Notes: generated by a model from the letters alone, not told the origin. Counted from the first letter of the stretch, positions 1-7,709 are shown. The stretch: 15,347 nt of DNA from DRQF01 sp964559135 (GCA_964559135.1 CAZLGG010000097.1:1-15347), one strand, 5' to 3'. Translations and numbers: made by a program.

Positions 1-1
1 C

Positions 2-1072
2 ATCGACGCGGTCACGGGCGATTTCGACGAGGACGGCATCTTGGATGTCGTGGTGGTGTCCAACGTGTCCCAGACCGTGATGCTGTTTCTGGGGCAGGGG
101 GGCGCCAACTTTGCTCCGGGTGTCGTCGCCCCCGGCGTGTCCAACGGAACCTCCGTGGATGCGGGCGACATCGACGGAGACGGCCATCTCGACATCCTCG
201 TTTCGTCCTACGGTGGGACTCATGCCTTCTTCGGCGATGGACAGGGAAACCTCTCCCTTCACTTTCCTGCGGCGGGCGGATACGCCCTCACGGAGCACGC
301 TTGCTTGGTGGACCTGGATCGGGACGGGGATCTGGATGCAGCGAGCGTGGAACTCTACGGGAGCCAGTTGCAGATTCGCCTGTTCGATGGTGGAACGTTC
401 GGCCCCCTGCAATCGTATGCGTTGGGAGGTTTTCCTCGCGATATTCTCGCCGGGGATCTCAATCAGGATGGGTTGGAGGATCTCGTCGTCATCGAGGCTT
501 CCACGGGGGCGGCCCGCGTGTTTCGCGGCTTCGGCGACGGATCCTTGGCGGCGCCTCAAACCCATGCCGTCGGGCTGGCTCCCTGGCCCGGGGTCTTGGC
601 GGATCTGAACAATGATGGTCGTTTGGATCTCGTGGCCGGTCTGACCCAAAACCAGACGGCCGATCCCGAGCTTGCGGTTGCCCTCAACACGACCCCACCC
701 GGCCCGTGGACCTATCTGCCTCCCGCCTTGGCCGGCCAGGCCGGACTTCCGTTGCTCCATGGATCGGGCTCTTTGCAATCCGGCGCTTCCTTCGGGCTCG
801 ATCTTTCTCACGCCGCGGCTTCGACCGCGGCCTACCTCGTCGCAGGGGCCTACCGCGCCGATCTTTCCGTGCTGGGAGGGGTGCTCATCCCTTCGCCGGA
901 CACCCTCGTGGGCACGTTCCTCACCTCGTCCGCGGGGGAGGTGTCGCTTTCCGCGAGCTGGCCCGCGGGTGTTCCCGCCGGGACGACCTTCTACCTGCAG
1001 TACGTGATCTACGACCCCCAGGCCCCCCAGGGCTACGCGCTGTCCAACGGACTCCGCGGTCTCGTTCCCTGA
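2..1072 (+). CDS. FG-GAP/VCBS repeat beta-propeller protein, 5'-truncated
   Basis: This is the 3' part (356 residues) of a protein whose start lies left of the window. The frame is open to base 2, so the TTG at 41 is an internal Leu. Five D-x-[DN]-x-D-G-x-x-D motifs (DFDEDGILD, DIDGDGHLD, DLDRDGDLD, DLNQDGLED, DLNNDGRLD) begin at bases 20, 167, 311, 455 and 602, a regular 48-49 residue period. This is the calcium-binding loop pattern of FG-GAP/VCBS blades of integrin-type beta-propellers. The last ~120 residues (from about base 700) form a different, beta-rich domain ending in SNGLRGLVP, which resembles the end of the secreted protein at 14551-15315. Such proteins are normally exported, but the signal peptide is off-window. 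The substrate is unknown; binding or structural roles are typical. The propeller call is firm; the function is open. Confidence 0.9.
   Translation: MDAVTGDFDEDGILDVVVVSNVSQTVMLFLGQGGANFAPGVVAPGVSNGTSVDAGDIDGDGHLDILVSSYGGTHAFFGDGQGNLSLHFPAAGGYALTEHACLVDLDRDGDLDAASVELYGSQLQIRLFDGGTFGPLQSYALGGFPRDILAGDLNQDGLEDLVVIEASTGAARVFRGFGDGSLAAPQTHAVGLAPWPGVLADLNNDGRLDLVAGLTQNQTADPELAVALNTTPPGPWTYLPPALAGQAGLPLLHGSGSLQSGASFGLDLSHAAASTAAYLVAGAYRADLSVLGGVLIPSPDTLVGTFLTSSAGEVSLSASWPAGVPAGTTFYLQYVIYDPQAPQGYALSNGLRGLVP
20..628 (+). repeat. Five regularly spaced FG-GAP calcium-loop motifs
   Basis: The nine-residue acidic loop motif starts at 20, 167, 311, 455 and 602, giving steps of 147, 144, 144 and 147 bases. 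Each step is one propeller blade. Repetition is at protein level; the DNA of the blades is well diverged. A complete propeller usually has seven blades, so about two are probably beyond the left edge. Confidence 0.85.
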
Positions 1073-1115
1073 GTGGACAGAGGGAGTTTTTCGCTCCTTT
1101 CCTCCAAAAATCCAC

Positions 1116-1121
1116 TATGAT
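1116..1121 (+). promoter_or_regulatory. Possible -10 element (TATGAT)
   Basis: TATGAT matches the bacterial -10 consensus at five of six positions and lies about 45 bases ahead of the ATG at 1167, a plausible leader length. No convincing -35 hexamer is seen 16-18 bases upstream (the area reads gctcct), so this is only a candidate. A weak six-base inverted repeat (1072-1077 with 1111-1116) flanks the A/T-rich stretch. Confidence 0.3.
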
Positions 1122-1156
1122 GGCCGCTTCCATCGCGCCGCCCACCTCATCGAGAT

Positions 1157-1161
1157 GGAGG
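1157..1161 (+). promoter_or_regulatory. Ribosome binding site GGAGG deciding the start at 1167
   Basis: GGAGG ends five bases before the ATG at 1167 and overlaps the alternative ATG at 1155. This favours 1167 as the start and leaves the signal peptide as MLRSRRASV, without four extra residues. Confidence 0.7.
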
Positions 1162-1166
1162 TCATC

Positions 1167-3659
1167 ATGCTTCGTTCCCGGCGCGCATCCGTCTTGTCGG
1201 CGACGGTTTGTCTGTTCCTCCTTGGGGTGCCTCTCCCGGGACAGCTCCTCCCTCCGAAGGGACAAAGGCTCGTCGACGTGCCCGCGGTCCAGCTCACCCG
1301 GGTCGACCAGGGTTTCACCTTTTCGAGTCCCAGTTTCGGTGTCCTGCCGAACGGCCAGACCCATGCTCAGGATACCCTCGTCACGTTCCTGGGTTGGCAG
1401 TACCTGGGCTATTGGGACGCGAACCGCAATCTGACGTTGGCGCGGCGCAAACTTCCCGTCGGTGCCTGGCAACGTATCGTCTTCACCGACTACCAGATTC
1501 CCGGCCAGGACTCGCACAACGCCGTTTCCGTGGGGATCTGTCCCGCCGACGGCACGATCCACCTCTCTTTCGATCACCACGTCAACGTTTTGAAATACCG
1601 CAAGTCGGTCCCGGGGTTGGCGACTCAGCCTCACGGCTTCTCATGGACGCCCGCGTTGTTCGGGCCGGTGACGGACACGCTGGACCCCGCCATGGGGCCA
1701 CTTCCTTTCGTCACCTATCCCCGGTTCTTGCAGACGCCGACGGGCAACCTTCAATTCGTCTACCGGGAATTCACAAGCGGCAACGGGAACACACGCATGG
1801 TGGACTATGACGCCGCGACCGGGTCGTGGTCCGGAGACCGCAAGATCACGGAGCGCACGGGACCGCACAGCGATCCTCTCGCCGGGGCCTCCAACGCCCG
1901 CAGCGCCTATTTCAATCGGATCGATTACGACGCCAACGGGACGTTGCACGCCACCTGGACGTGGAGAGAGTCGGTGCCCGACGGCCAGGGCGGTGTCCTC
2001 CGCTACAACCGGGACATCTGCTACGCCTACTCGGAGGACGGGGGCCACGTGTGGTACTCGGCGACGCATCAGCAGGTGGCCGACGCGGACGCCGGATGGC
2101 CGATGGACGGCAACTCCCCCGTCGTCGTGGTGAGTCTCCCCGCCGCGTGGGGGCTCCTCAACGATCAGGCCCACGCTGTGGATGGCCGCGGACGAGTCCA
2201 CGTCGTGATGTACCACAAGGATCAGCCGGACACGGTGGTGAGCTTCGCCAATGCATCCAATAGCCACTACTACCACTACTGGGGGGAGGCGGACGGCACG
2301 TGGCACGCTCAGGCGTTGCCCTGGATCGGGGATCGCCCGAAGATGATCACCGATGGGGACGGCCGGCTCTTCCTGACGCACCGGATGTTGCTCTTTCCCG
2401 GTCTCGCCGTCGAAATGGCCACGCCCGATTTCGACTATCTGGACTGGCAGCGGGTCTTCTGGAAGTCCGGATTCTTCGGCAGCACGGCCCACGTGGACCG
2501 CCCCCTCTTTCGCGATGCCGGACTCATGAGTGTCCCTCTTCAGGAGTCCCCCAGCAGCCCAGGCGCCGCATCGTGGGTGGACGTCGTGGATCTCGACGGG
2601 GATCAGGTCTTTCCGCCACCGCGGCGGTCGGCGGCGGTCACGCGGCGCACGGATCTCCTCACCGAGCAGGATGCCCACGTCCGAAACGGCGTCCATGCGA
2701 TGACGAACTTTGGCGGCGCGACCTCGTTGCGGGTTCAGGACTCGACGTCCGCCGACGAGCAACGGCTCGGATTGCTGCGATTCCACTTCGCCGATCTGAT
2801 GCACAAGGGCGCCGTCGTTTCCGCGACGTTGCACATGAAGGTGACGGCGTCCGGACCCACATGGCTGCCGGCGCAACTGGGTGCGCGGCGGTGTCCTCAG
2901 GACGTCTGGTTCGAAAACGGCGTGACGTGGCTGAACCGTCCGCAACCTCTTCCCTCGGCGGCCACCTATGTTGCTGAAAGCGGCGGGAATGGAGTCGTCT
3001 CCATCGATGTGACTCCCATGGTGCAGTCGGAGCTTCGCGGCGGCGGGCAGCGTCTCACCATCGAACTCGCCCAGGCTTCCACCGATGCGGGGAGTTGGGT
3101 CGATTTGGAGGCCTTGGAGGCCTCCGCCGGAGCGGCGGCGACGTTGGTGGTGATCCAGAAAACCGCCATCGAGGCCGCCGCCGATGCTTACGTGCGCGGC
3201 GGGGTGTATGCGGCCACCAACTACGGGGGCCAGAATCGTCTCATCGTCAAGGAGGACGGGAATCCGGACTACGATCGTATCGCCTTTCTTCGGTTCGATC
3301 TGGCGGGGCTCGCCGGAACCGGTCCGATTCGCAAGGTCTACCTGGATCTCGTGTCGACGGTGATGGGGCCCCGGGGCGCCACGACGCCCTATCGTGTTCA
3401 TCACGTCCCGAACGACGGGTGGCAGGAGATGACGGTGACCTGGAACAGCCGTCCTTCCTTGGGCGCACCCCTGGCCGTCCACTTCGGCCGACCTCGCCTG
3501 CGTTGGGACGTGACGGATCAGGTCTTGTCCGAACTCGCCGGGGATGGCGTCCTCTCCCTCGGGATCGAGAGCACTCGGGAAGGCAGCGCCCGGATCCTCC
3601 ATTTAGGAGCCCGTGAGGCCGGGCAGGCCCTGCGTCCGCGATTGTTGGTCGAGTACTGA
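1167..3659 (+). CDS. Exported BNR_4 beta-propeller protein with two CBM96/DNRLRE domains; candidate polysaccharide lyase
   Basis: The 830-residue product has a signal peptide (MLRSRRASV then a hydrophobic run to about Gly25). Residues ~30-490 fit the BNR_4 family: SHN at 116-118, then IHLSFDHH with Asp136, His137, His138 and Tyr144-Arg145. Later come FNRIDYDANG and TLHATWTWRE, and histidine-rich SHYYHYWGE. BNR_4 propellers include ulvan lyases (PL24/PL25), which use His, Tyr and Arg, so the conserved histidines make a lyase or hydrolase plausible but do not identify the substrate. Residues ~494-658 and ~659-830 are two related jelly-roll modules, recognisable by DAHVRNG...TNFGG and DAYVRGG...TNYGG, each with LRF, TWLNRP/TWNSRP and a closing VT strand. 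This is the CBM96/DNRLRE pattern, linked to algal-polysaccharide enzymes. The gene probably acts outside the cytoplasm. It follows the FG-GAP gene by 94 bases. An ATG at 1155 is the alternative start. Confidence 0.85.
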   Translation: MLRSRRASVLSATVCLFLLGVPLPGQLLPPKGQRLVDVPAVQLTRVDQGFTFSSPSFGVLPNGQTHAQDTLVTFLGWQYLGYWDANRNLTLARRKLPVGAWQRIVFTDYQIPGQDSHNAVSVGICPADGTIHLSFDHHVNVLKYRKSVPGLATQPHGFSWTPALFGPVTDTLDPAMGPLPFVTYPRFLQTPTGNLQFVYREFTSGNGNTRMVDYDAATGSWSGDRKITERTGPHSDPLAGASNARSAYFNRIDYDANGTLHATWTWRESVPDGQGGVLRYNRDICYAYSEDGGHVWYSATHQQVADADAGWPMDGNSPVVVVSLPAAWGLLNDQAHAVDGRGRVHVVMYHKDQPDTVVSFANASNSHYYHYWGEADGTWHAQALPWIGDRPKMITDGDGRLFLTHRMLLFPGLAVEMATPDFDYLDWQRVFWKSGFFGSTAHVDRPLFRDAGLMSVPLQESPSSPGAASWVDVVDLDGDQVFPPPRRSAAVTRRTDLLTEQDAHVRNGVHAMTNFGGATSLRVQDSTSADEQRLGLLRFHFADLMHKGAVVSATLHMKVTASGPTWLPAQLGARRCPQDVWFENGVTWLNRPQPLPSAATYVAESGGNGVVSIDVTPMVQSELRGGGQRLTIELAQASTDAGSWVDLEALEASAGAAATLVVIQKTAIEAAADAYVRGGVYAATNYGGQNRLIVKEDGNPDYDRIAFLRFDLAGLAGTGPIRKVYLDLVSTVMGPRGATTPYRVHHVPNDGWQEMTVTWNSRPSLGAPLAVHFGRPRLRWDVTDQVLSELAGDGVLSLGIESTREGSARILHLGAREAGQALRPRLLVEY

Positions 3660-3678
3660 GCGCGTCGTCCCGAAGGGG

Positions 3679-5253
3679 TCAGAGGGGTTCGAATTCCACG
3701 AGAGCAACGAGGAGTTGGACGAGGAGGACGGCCAGGGTGCTCCAGATGATGGTTCGCGTGACGGAGGAGGCCACGTCTCGGCCGCTCTGCTTCCGTGATG
3801 AGCCCTGGAACCAGGCGACGGCGGCGATGACGAGCGCCGAGAGTTCCGTCTTGAGGAGCAGCCATCCCGTGCCTTCGGGAAGGGTTGTGCCCGTGAGGAC
3901 GAAACGATCGAACTCCTGGGCCCAGAAGTGGGTGGACTGCTCGGGATGCACCAGGATGAAGACGGCGAGGCTGGCGTAGCGTGCCGCCAGATAGTTGGCG
4001 GCAAGCAGCAGAGGCATGCCGAGAAGTTGAGCCCAAAGAGCGTTGGTGAAGAGGTAGCGTTTCGGGTCGACCCCGAAGGAACGCATGGCCTCCAGCTGTC
4101 GACTGTGGGCGCGATGTCCGAGGTCGGCGGAAAGAGCCGCGCCGTTTCGGGCGGCCACGAGGAGCGCCGTCATGCCGGGGGCCATGATGCGAAAGAGCGC
4201 AAACCCGATGGCGCCCAGAACCCGGTCGAGGAGGAGAGGTTCCGTATAGGGTTTGAACGGCAGAAAGCTGAACGTGAACCAGGTGATGATGAGTCCGAGA
4301 ATCGCGCCCGCGACCGCCACGTAGAGAAGGGCGGAGCCGAGCGTGGTCAGGCGAAGGTCGTAGAGAAGATAGCGGAGCCCCCAACGCCCCCGCGGCCACC
4401 GCGGGACGAGGGCCCAGGCGGTGAGAGCGGCCCCTTCGATGATTCGCCCCGTCCTGTCGAGGAAGGAGAGAACGCCGGTCTTGCATCGGGTGGCCAGGCC
4501 TTGGGCATCCTTCGGCTTGGGCTCCTTCGCCGGCGTCCCGCCCGTCTCACGGAGCGCCTCCAACGCTTCCTCCACGCGGTCGCGTTCCACCTCACGAAAC
4601 CCCTCGATCCGGGGGTCGAGAAGGATCACCCGATCCGCGATGCCGCGCAGCGCGGTGAGGTCGTGAGTGACGACGATCGTCGTTTTCCCGTGGGCATCAT
4701 GGGTGGCGCGGATGCGGGCCGCCACTTGCGCCGCCATGGCCGGATCGAGTCCCGAGGTGGGCTCGTCGAAGAGCAACAGTCGAGGGTCGTAGGCGAGTGT
4801 GCGCGCGAGGGCGCACCGCTGCTTCATGCCTCCGCTCAAATGGGCCGGGCGGACCCCCGCGGGGAGATCGAATTCCTCCATGAGAGATCGGGTGAGAGCT
4901 CCCGAGTCCGCAGGCGCCCCCGGCCGGTGGTCCAGCCCGAAACGGATGTTCTCCTCGACGTCCCATTCATCCAGAAGGCCGAAGTCCTGAAAGACGATGC
5001 CCGCGTCGTGGCGGTCGGCTTCGTCCGCGGCTCGCCCGAAGATGCGAATCCGGCCCTCCACCGAGAAGCCGGGAGTGCGGCGATGGAGGAGCCCCAGCAG
5101 AAGTCGCATGGTGAGCGATTTGCCGGCCCCCGAAAGGCCCACGAGAAGGACGCACTCGCCCGCTTCGACGCGGAGCTGGGCGTCGTTCAGGACGCGCTTC
5201 GCGCCGGCGTGGAGCGTGAGCCCTTCGATGGAAACGGCCGCGTCTTTTCTCAC
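3679..5253 (-). CDS. ABC transporter fusion: MlaF-like ATPase joined to MlaE-like permease
   Basis: A single 524-residue chain joins two subunits that are normally separate. The N-terminal ATPase has Walker A GLSGAGKS (39-46), Q-loop Gln89 (IVFQD), signature LSGGMKQR (139-146), Walker B LLLFDEP (159-165), D-loop SGLDP (167-171) and switch His197 (VVTHD). After a charged linker (~230-285) comes a multi-helix permease with the MlaE-type loop ARNGAALSADLG...FGVDPKRYL and a final K-E-L-S-ALVIAAVAW helix. MlaFE complexes move lipids between inner and outer membranes with an MCE protein. The start is a GTG (5253-5251) overlapping the TGA of the upstream gene by four bases, with GGAGG six bases ahead. 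Extension upstream to 5511 is rejected because it only reads through the neighbouring gene and is arginine-rich. It is last in the operon. The family call is strong; the cargo is inferred. Confidence 0.9.
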   Translation of the reverse strand: MRKDAAVSIEGLTLHAGAKRVLNDAQLRVEAGECVLLVGLSGAGKSLTMRLLLGLLHRRTPGFSVEGRIRIFGRAADEADRHDAGIVFQDFGLLDEWDVEENIRFGLDHRPGAPADSGALTRSLMEEFDLPAGVRPAHLSGGMKQRCALARTLAYDPRLLLFDEPTSGLDPAMAAQVAARIRATHDAHGKTTIVVTHDLTALRGIADRVILLDPRIEGFREVERDRVEEALEALRETGGTPAKEPKPKDAQGLATRCKTGVLSFLDRTGRIIEGAALTAWALVPRWPRGRWGLRYLLYDLRLTTLGSALLYVAVAGAILGLIITWFTFSFLPFKPYTEPLLLDRVLGAIGFALFRIMAPGMTALLVAARNGAALSADLGHRAHSRQLEAMRSFGVDPKRYLFTNALWAQLLGMPLLLAANYLAARYASLAVFILVHPEQSTHFWAQEFDRFVLTGTTLPEGTGWLLLKTELSALVIAAVAWFQGSSRKQSGRDVASSVTRTIIWSTLAVLLVQLLVALVEFEPL

Positions 5254-6515
5254 CGGACGCCTCCGGCGTGCATGGGGAGCGTCGAGGGAGGAGCTCCTCC
5301 CGTCTCGCCCGGGATGAGGCGGGCCCATCTCCGATCCTCTCCCAGGAGTTGACGCCTGAGGACGCGAGCCAGATCCGGGTTGATCCCCCGGTGGTCGTCG
5401 TCGAGAAGGATCTCGTCCGCGATGCCGCGGATATCCGGTTCGACGGCGGCAAGGAAACGTCCGAGGGGTTCTTTCAAGGCGGGGCGACTCCAGGCCTCCC
5501 GCAGCACACATCGGAATTCCTCATTCTTGACGACCCAGTCGTCGAGGAGGCGAGAAAGAATCGTCCGGACTTGGCCGTCGGACTGGAAAGCCTGGAAGGC
5601 TCCAGAGAAAGCGTCGGTGACCCGGGGATCGCGAAGCATCTCTTGGATCAACCGCACCCCGGCGGCCTTCAACTCCGGGAGATGACTTCGCACGATGGGA
5701 AGAGCTTTCTCCTTCAGGAACGCGCGGATCTTCAGCTTCACTCGGTCGTTGTCGGTGAACGGCAGGGCCTGGACGACCACGGCCCACGAGAGCGCCCAGA
5801 CGGGGAAGGCGTCGAGGATCTCATCCTGGATGGCGCGGACGGCGGGCTCGGAGGCTTCGACGGCGCGGGGCCAGATCACGGATTGGAAGACCTCGCGGAG
5901 ATGGCTTTCCCATGCGAGGTCCCTGAAGAGGCGACCGAGGGCGTCCAGGTCCTGGCGGCGTTCCTCGAGGACAACGGGCAGAGCTTTCTCGAGTGCTTTC
6001 GCCAGATCGCCGGCCAGGGTTTCGAGCCCCGGTCGGATGTCGGCGAGGAATCGGCGCTTCTCCCGACTCCACCCCGCCCGAGAACGCCGCCCAATGCGGT
6101 CCAGCCGTTCAGGCGGAAACAACGTCGCGAAGACCCATTCCAGGTTGCCGCGCGTCTCGTGCCAGGCAAGCCGGCTACGCTGTCCGACCATGTCGCGAAA
6201 CTCGGGGAAAATGACCGCGCGCCATTCGCCGTCATCCGTGGAGCGAATCCTTCCCACCTGAAGGAGGCCTTCACGCGTTTCGATCATAACGGGAGCGAGG
6301 TCGGTCGGTGTGACGTTGCCTGTGAGGGTGATGGGGAGATCCACAGGCGCGCGGAAGAAATGCCCGAGAAACCTCTTGGCCCGAGCGGCCCCGGGGTCGG
6401 CCCGCGTGCCCGCTCGCCAGCAGAAGGGGATGAGAATCAGCCAGGCGCCCAGCCCGAGCGCGATACGCCGTCGCGAAGTCATGGCTCGTAGGATACGTCC
6501 CACCGGGGAGACCAT
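5250..6515 (-). CDS. Membrane-anchored protein with divergent MCE/MlaD-like domain (putative)
   Basis: The 421-residue protein has one N-terminal membrane segment (residues ~18-33, after the basic TSRRR), so most of it should lie in the periplasm. Residues ~58-120 resemble a degraded MCE domain: VDLPITL, then APV (74-76), LQVGRI (85-90) and RAVIFPEF (99-106), in the order 'PV...VGxV...xxIxPE' seen in MlaD/PqiB proteins. The rest (~125-421) is long, charged and mostly helical, without a motif I recognise. It ends in a GTGA overlap with the ATPase-permease fusion. That position is where an MCE partner is normally encoded, and it is the main support for the call. The start is uncertain: ATG 6515 has only a weak GGA, and ATG 6482 (MTSRRRIALG) would give a more typical anchor. 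It could instead be an unrelated accessory subunit. Confidence 0.5.
   Translation of the reverse strand: MVSPVGRILRAMTSRRRIALGLGAWLILIPFCWRAGTRADPGAARAKRFLGHFFRAPVDLPITLTGNVTPTDLAPVMIETREGLLQVGRIRSTDDGEWRAVIFPEFRDMVGQRSRLAWHETRGNLEWVFATLFPPERLDRIGRRSRAGWSREKRRFLADIRPGLETLAGDLAKALEKALPVVLEERRQDLDALGRLFRDLAWESHLREVFQSVIWPRAVEASEPAVRAIQDEILDAFPVWALSWAVVVQALPFTDNDRVKLKIRAFLKEKALPIVRSHLPELKAAGVRLIQEMLRDPRVTDAFSGAFQAFQSDGQVRTILSRLLDDWVVKNEEFRCVLREAWSRPALKEPLGRFLAAVEPDIRGIADEILLDDDHRGINPDLARVLRRQLLGEDRRWARLIPGETGGAPPSTLPMHAGGVR
5260..5264 (-). promoter_or_regulatory. Internal ribosome binding site GGAGG for the ABC fusion gene
   Basis: On the minus strand GGAGG lies within the last codons of the MCE-like gene, six bases before the GTG that overlaps that gene's TGA. 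It fixes the start of the fusion gene at 5253 and indicates translational coupling. Confidence 0.75.
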
Positions 6516-6531
6516 TCCAAAAAGGATGTCT

Positions 6532-7173
6532 CTATTGGGGGTCGGATGGGTCGCGAGGAAGGCCCTCGAAGAAGTCCACGACGCCGGATTCGAGGCTGTA
6601 TTCGGCGCCGACGACGAGAAGGCCGGATTCCCGTCCGAGGGTCTCCAGCAGCTCCGAACCGTGTTTCAAATGGTCGACGGAGGCCCGGATGTTCGCGCGG
6701 ACGGCCTCGCGGATGAGGGTGTCCGGGTCCCTCGAGGACGACGCTTCCCAGAGGGGATGGATGTGAGGGCGAATGCGGTCCACGATGGAACGGAGGTTGG
6801 GAGAGGGGGGCGCTTGCGTGTCCGTCAGGGCGCTCAGCGTCGCTGCGACCGCGCCGCAGCGGGAATGACCGAGGACCACGACGAGGCGGGTGCCGAAGCG
6901 ATCCGCCGCGAACTCCACGCTTCCCACCTGGGACGGCGCCACGATGTTGCCCGCCACGCGAATCACGAAAAGATCCCCCAGCCCCTGGTCGAAGACGATC
7001 TCCGCCGGAACACGGGAATCGGAGCAGCCGAGAATGATGGCGTGGGGAGCCTGCCCCCGGACGAGCGCGAGCCGCCGCGACGCATCGAACTGCGATGGGT
7101 CGCGCTCATGAGACTCCACGAACCGGCGGTTGCCCTCACGAAGTCGTTGCAGTGCGCGTCGTGCCGAGATCAC
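6532..7173 (-). CDS. Beta-class carbonic anhydrase
   Basis: This enzyme interconverts CO2 and bicarbonate in the cytoplasm. The 213-residue length is normal for the bacterial beta class. Zinc ligands are visible as Cys50 in GCSDSRVP, His103 and Cys106 in GHSRCGAV; the Asp52-Arg54 dyad and the helper motif VIRVAGN (70-76) are intact, as is the closing EYSLESGVVDFFEG. The start is a GTG (7173-7171) whose bases overlap the TGA of the zinc-ribbon gene (GTGA), so translation is likely coupled. The beginning ARRALQRLREGNRRF is the normal N-terminus of the family and supports this start. The gene stops 16 bases before the MCE-like gene. No leader peptide is present. A link between CO2 chemistry and the lipid-transport genes downstream is not obvious; co-transcription may be incidental. 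Confidence 0.96.
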   Translation of the reverse strand: MISARRALQRLREGNRRFVESHERDPSQFDASRRLALVRGQAPHAIILGCSDSRVPAEIVFDQGLGDLFVIRVAGNIVAPSQVGSVEFAADRFGTRLVVVLGHSRCGAVAATLSALTDTQAPPSPNLRSIVDRIRPHIHPLWEASSSRDPDTLIREAVRANIRASVDHLKHGSELLETLGRESGLLVVGAEYSLESGVVDFFEGLPRDPSDPQ

Positions 7174-7709
7174 GGTTGCAGCGGGGCTCCGCAGTTGTCA
7201 CAGAACCTGGCGTCGGGGTCATTGGGTTGCGAGCATTGTTGGCAGACGATTTCGCCGGGCAAGCGTTCCCCGCAGTTGTCGCAAAAATTGGCATGGGCGT
7301 CATTGGCTTCGCCGCAGGTTGGGCACGCACGGGTTGCAACTTCGGCCGGTGGGGCGCCCTCGCGCAAGCCCGAGCCGACGGCGGCGGCGAGATCGCGAAC
7401 GGCATCCTTCGTTCCGTGGGCGACGTCGTTGAAGACGTCCTTGCCCACCGGCGTCACCTCGCCGGCGACGTAGCGGGTGACGGCTCCCATGAACGCAAAC
7501 TGGCAAATCCCGGCGCCGATCACGATGAGGGGGAGGCCGAGGAACGCGCACCAGAAAAAACGTGGTGGGCTGAAACTGCCGAAGGCCCTGAAGAAGCTGG
7601 CCATCCCGATCAGAGTGAGGACGATGCCGGTCAGCAAGATGAGGGGGCCGATGAGCCGGAGGAAAGAGCGGGTCTGCACGTGCTTGGGGGATGCGATGCG
7701 TCGCGGCAT
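7170..7709 (-). CDS. Two-helix membrane protein with tandem C-terminal zinc ribbons
   Basis: The 179-residue product has two membrane helices (~17-39 and ~52-74), a short soluble linker and two near-identical zinc ribbons. The first uses Cys129/132/143/146 (CPTCGE...FCDNCGE) and the second Cys156/159/170/173 (CQQCSQ...FCDNCGA). Each has CxxC-x10-CxxC spacing, and they lie 27 residues apart, which suggests tandem duplication. The ATG at 7709 is chosen because AAGGAG lies seven bases ahead; a longer frame to 7829 has no comparable site. It is first in the minus-strand operon and ends in a GTGA overlap with carbonic anhydrase. Divergently across 239 bases sits the SPFH/zinc-ribbon pair. That proximity suggests it belongs functionally with that module, as such ribbons are common partners or tails of SPFH proteins. 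The precise role is unknown. Confidence 0.85.
   Translation of the reverse strand: MPRRIASPKHVQTRSFLRLIGPLILLTGIVLTLIGMASFFRAFGSFSPPRFFWCAFLGLPLIVIGAGICQFAFMGAVTRYVAGEVTPVGKDVFNDVAHGTKDAVRDLAAAVGSGLREGAPPAEVATRACPTCGEANDAHANFCDNCGERLPGEIVCQQCSQPNDPDARFCDNCGAPLQP

Noticed and set aside
1072..1116. Inverted repeat AGTGGA/TCCACT as a terminator after the FG-GAP gene
   Set aside because: The six-base stem has a 33-base loop and is not followed by a T run.
1641..3602. A 653-residue open frame on the minus strand opposite the BNR_4 gene
   Set aside because: It is an antisense shadow in high-GC DNA with no signal peptide, motif or ribosome binding site that supports it.
3928..5352. A 474-residue plus-strand frame opposite the ABC fusion gene
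   Set aside because: It is antisense to intact Walker A, signature and Walker B motifs; its composition is charged and low in hydrophobic residues.
5254..5511. An 86-residue N-terminal extension of the ABC fusion protein
   Set aside because: It overlaps the upstream gene in another frame, is Arg/Pro-rich, and the GTG at 5253 has a good ribosome binding site and overlap geometry.
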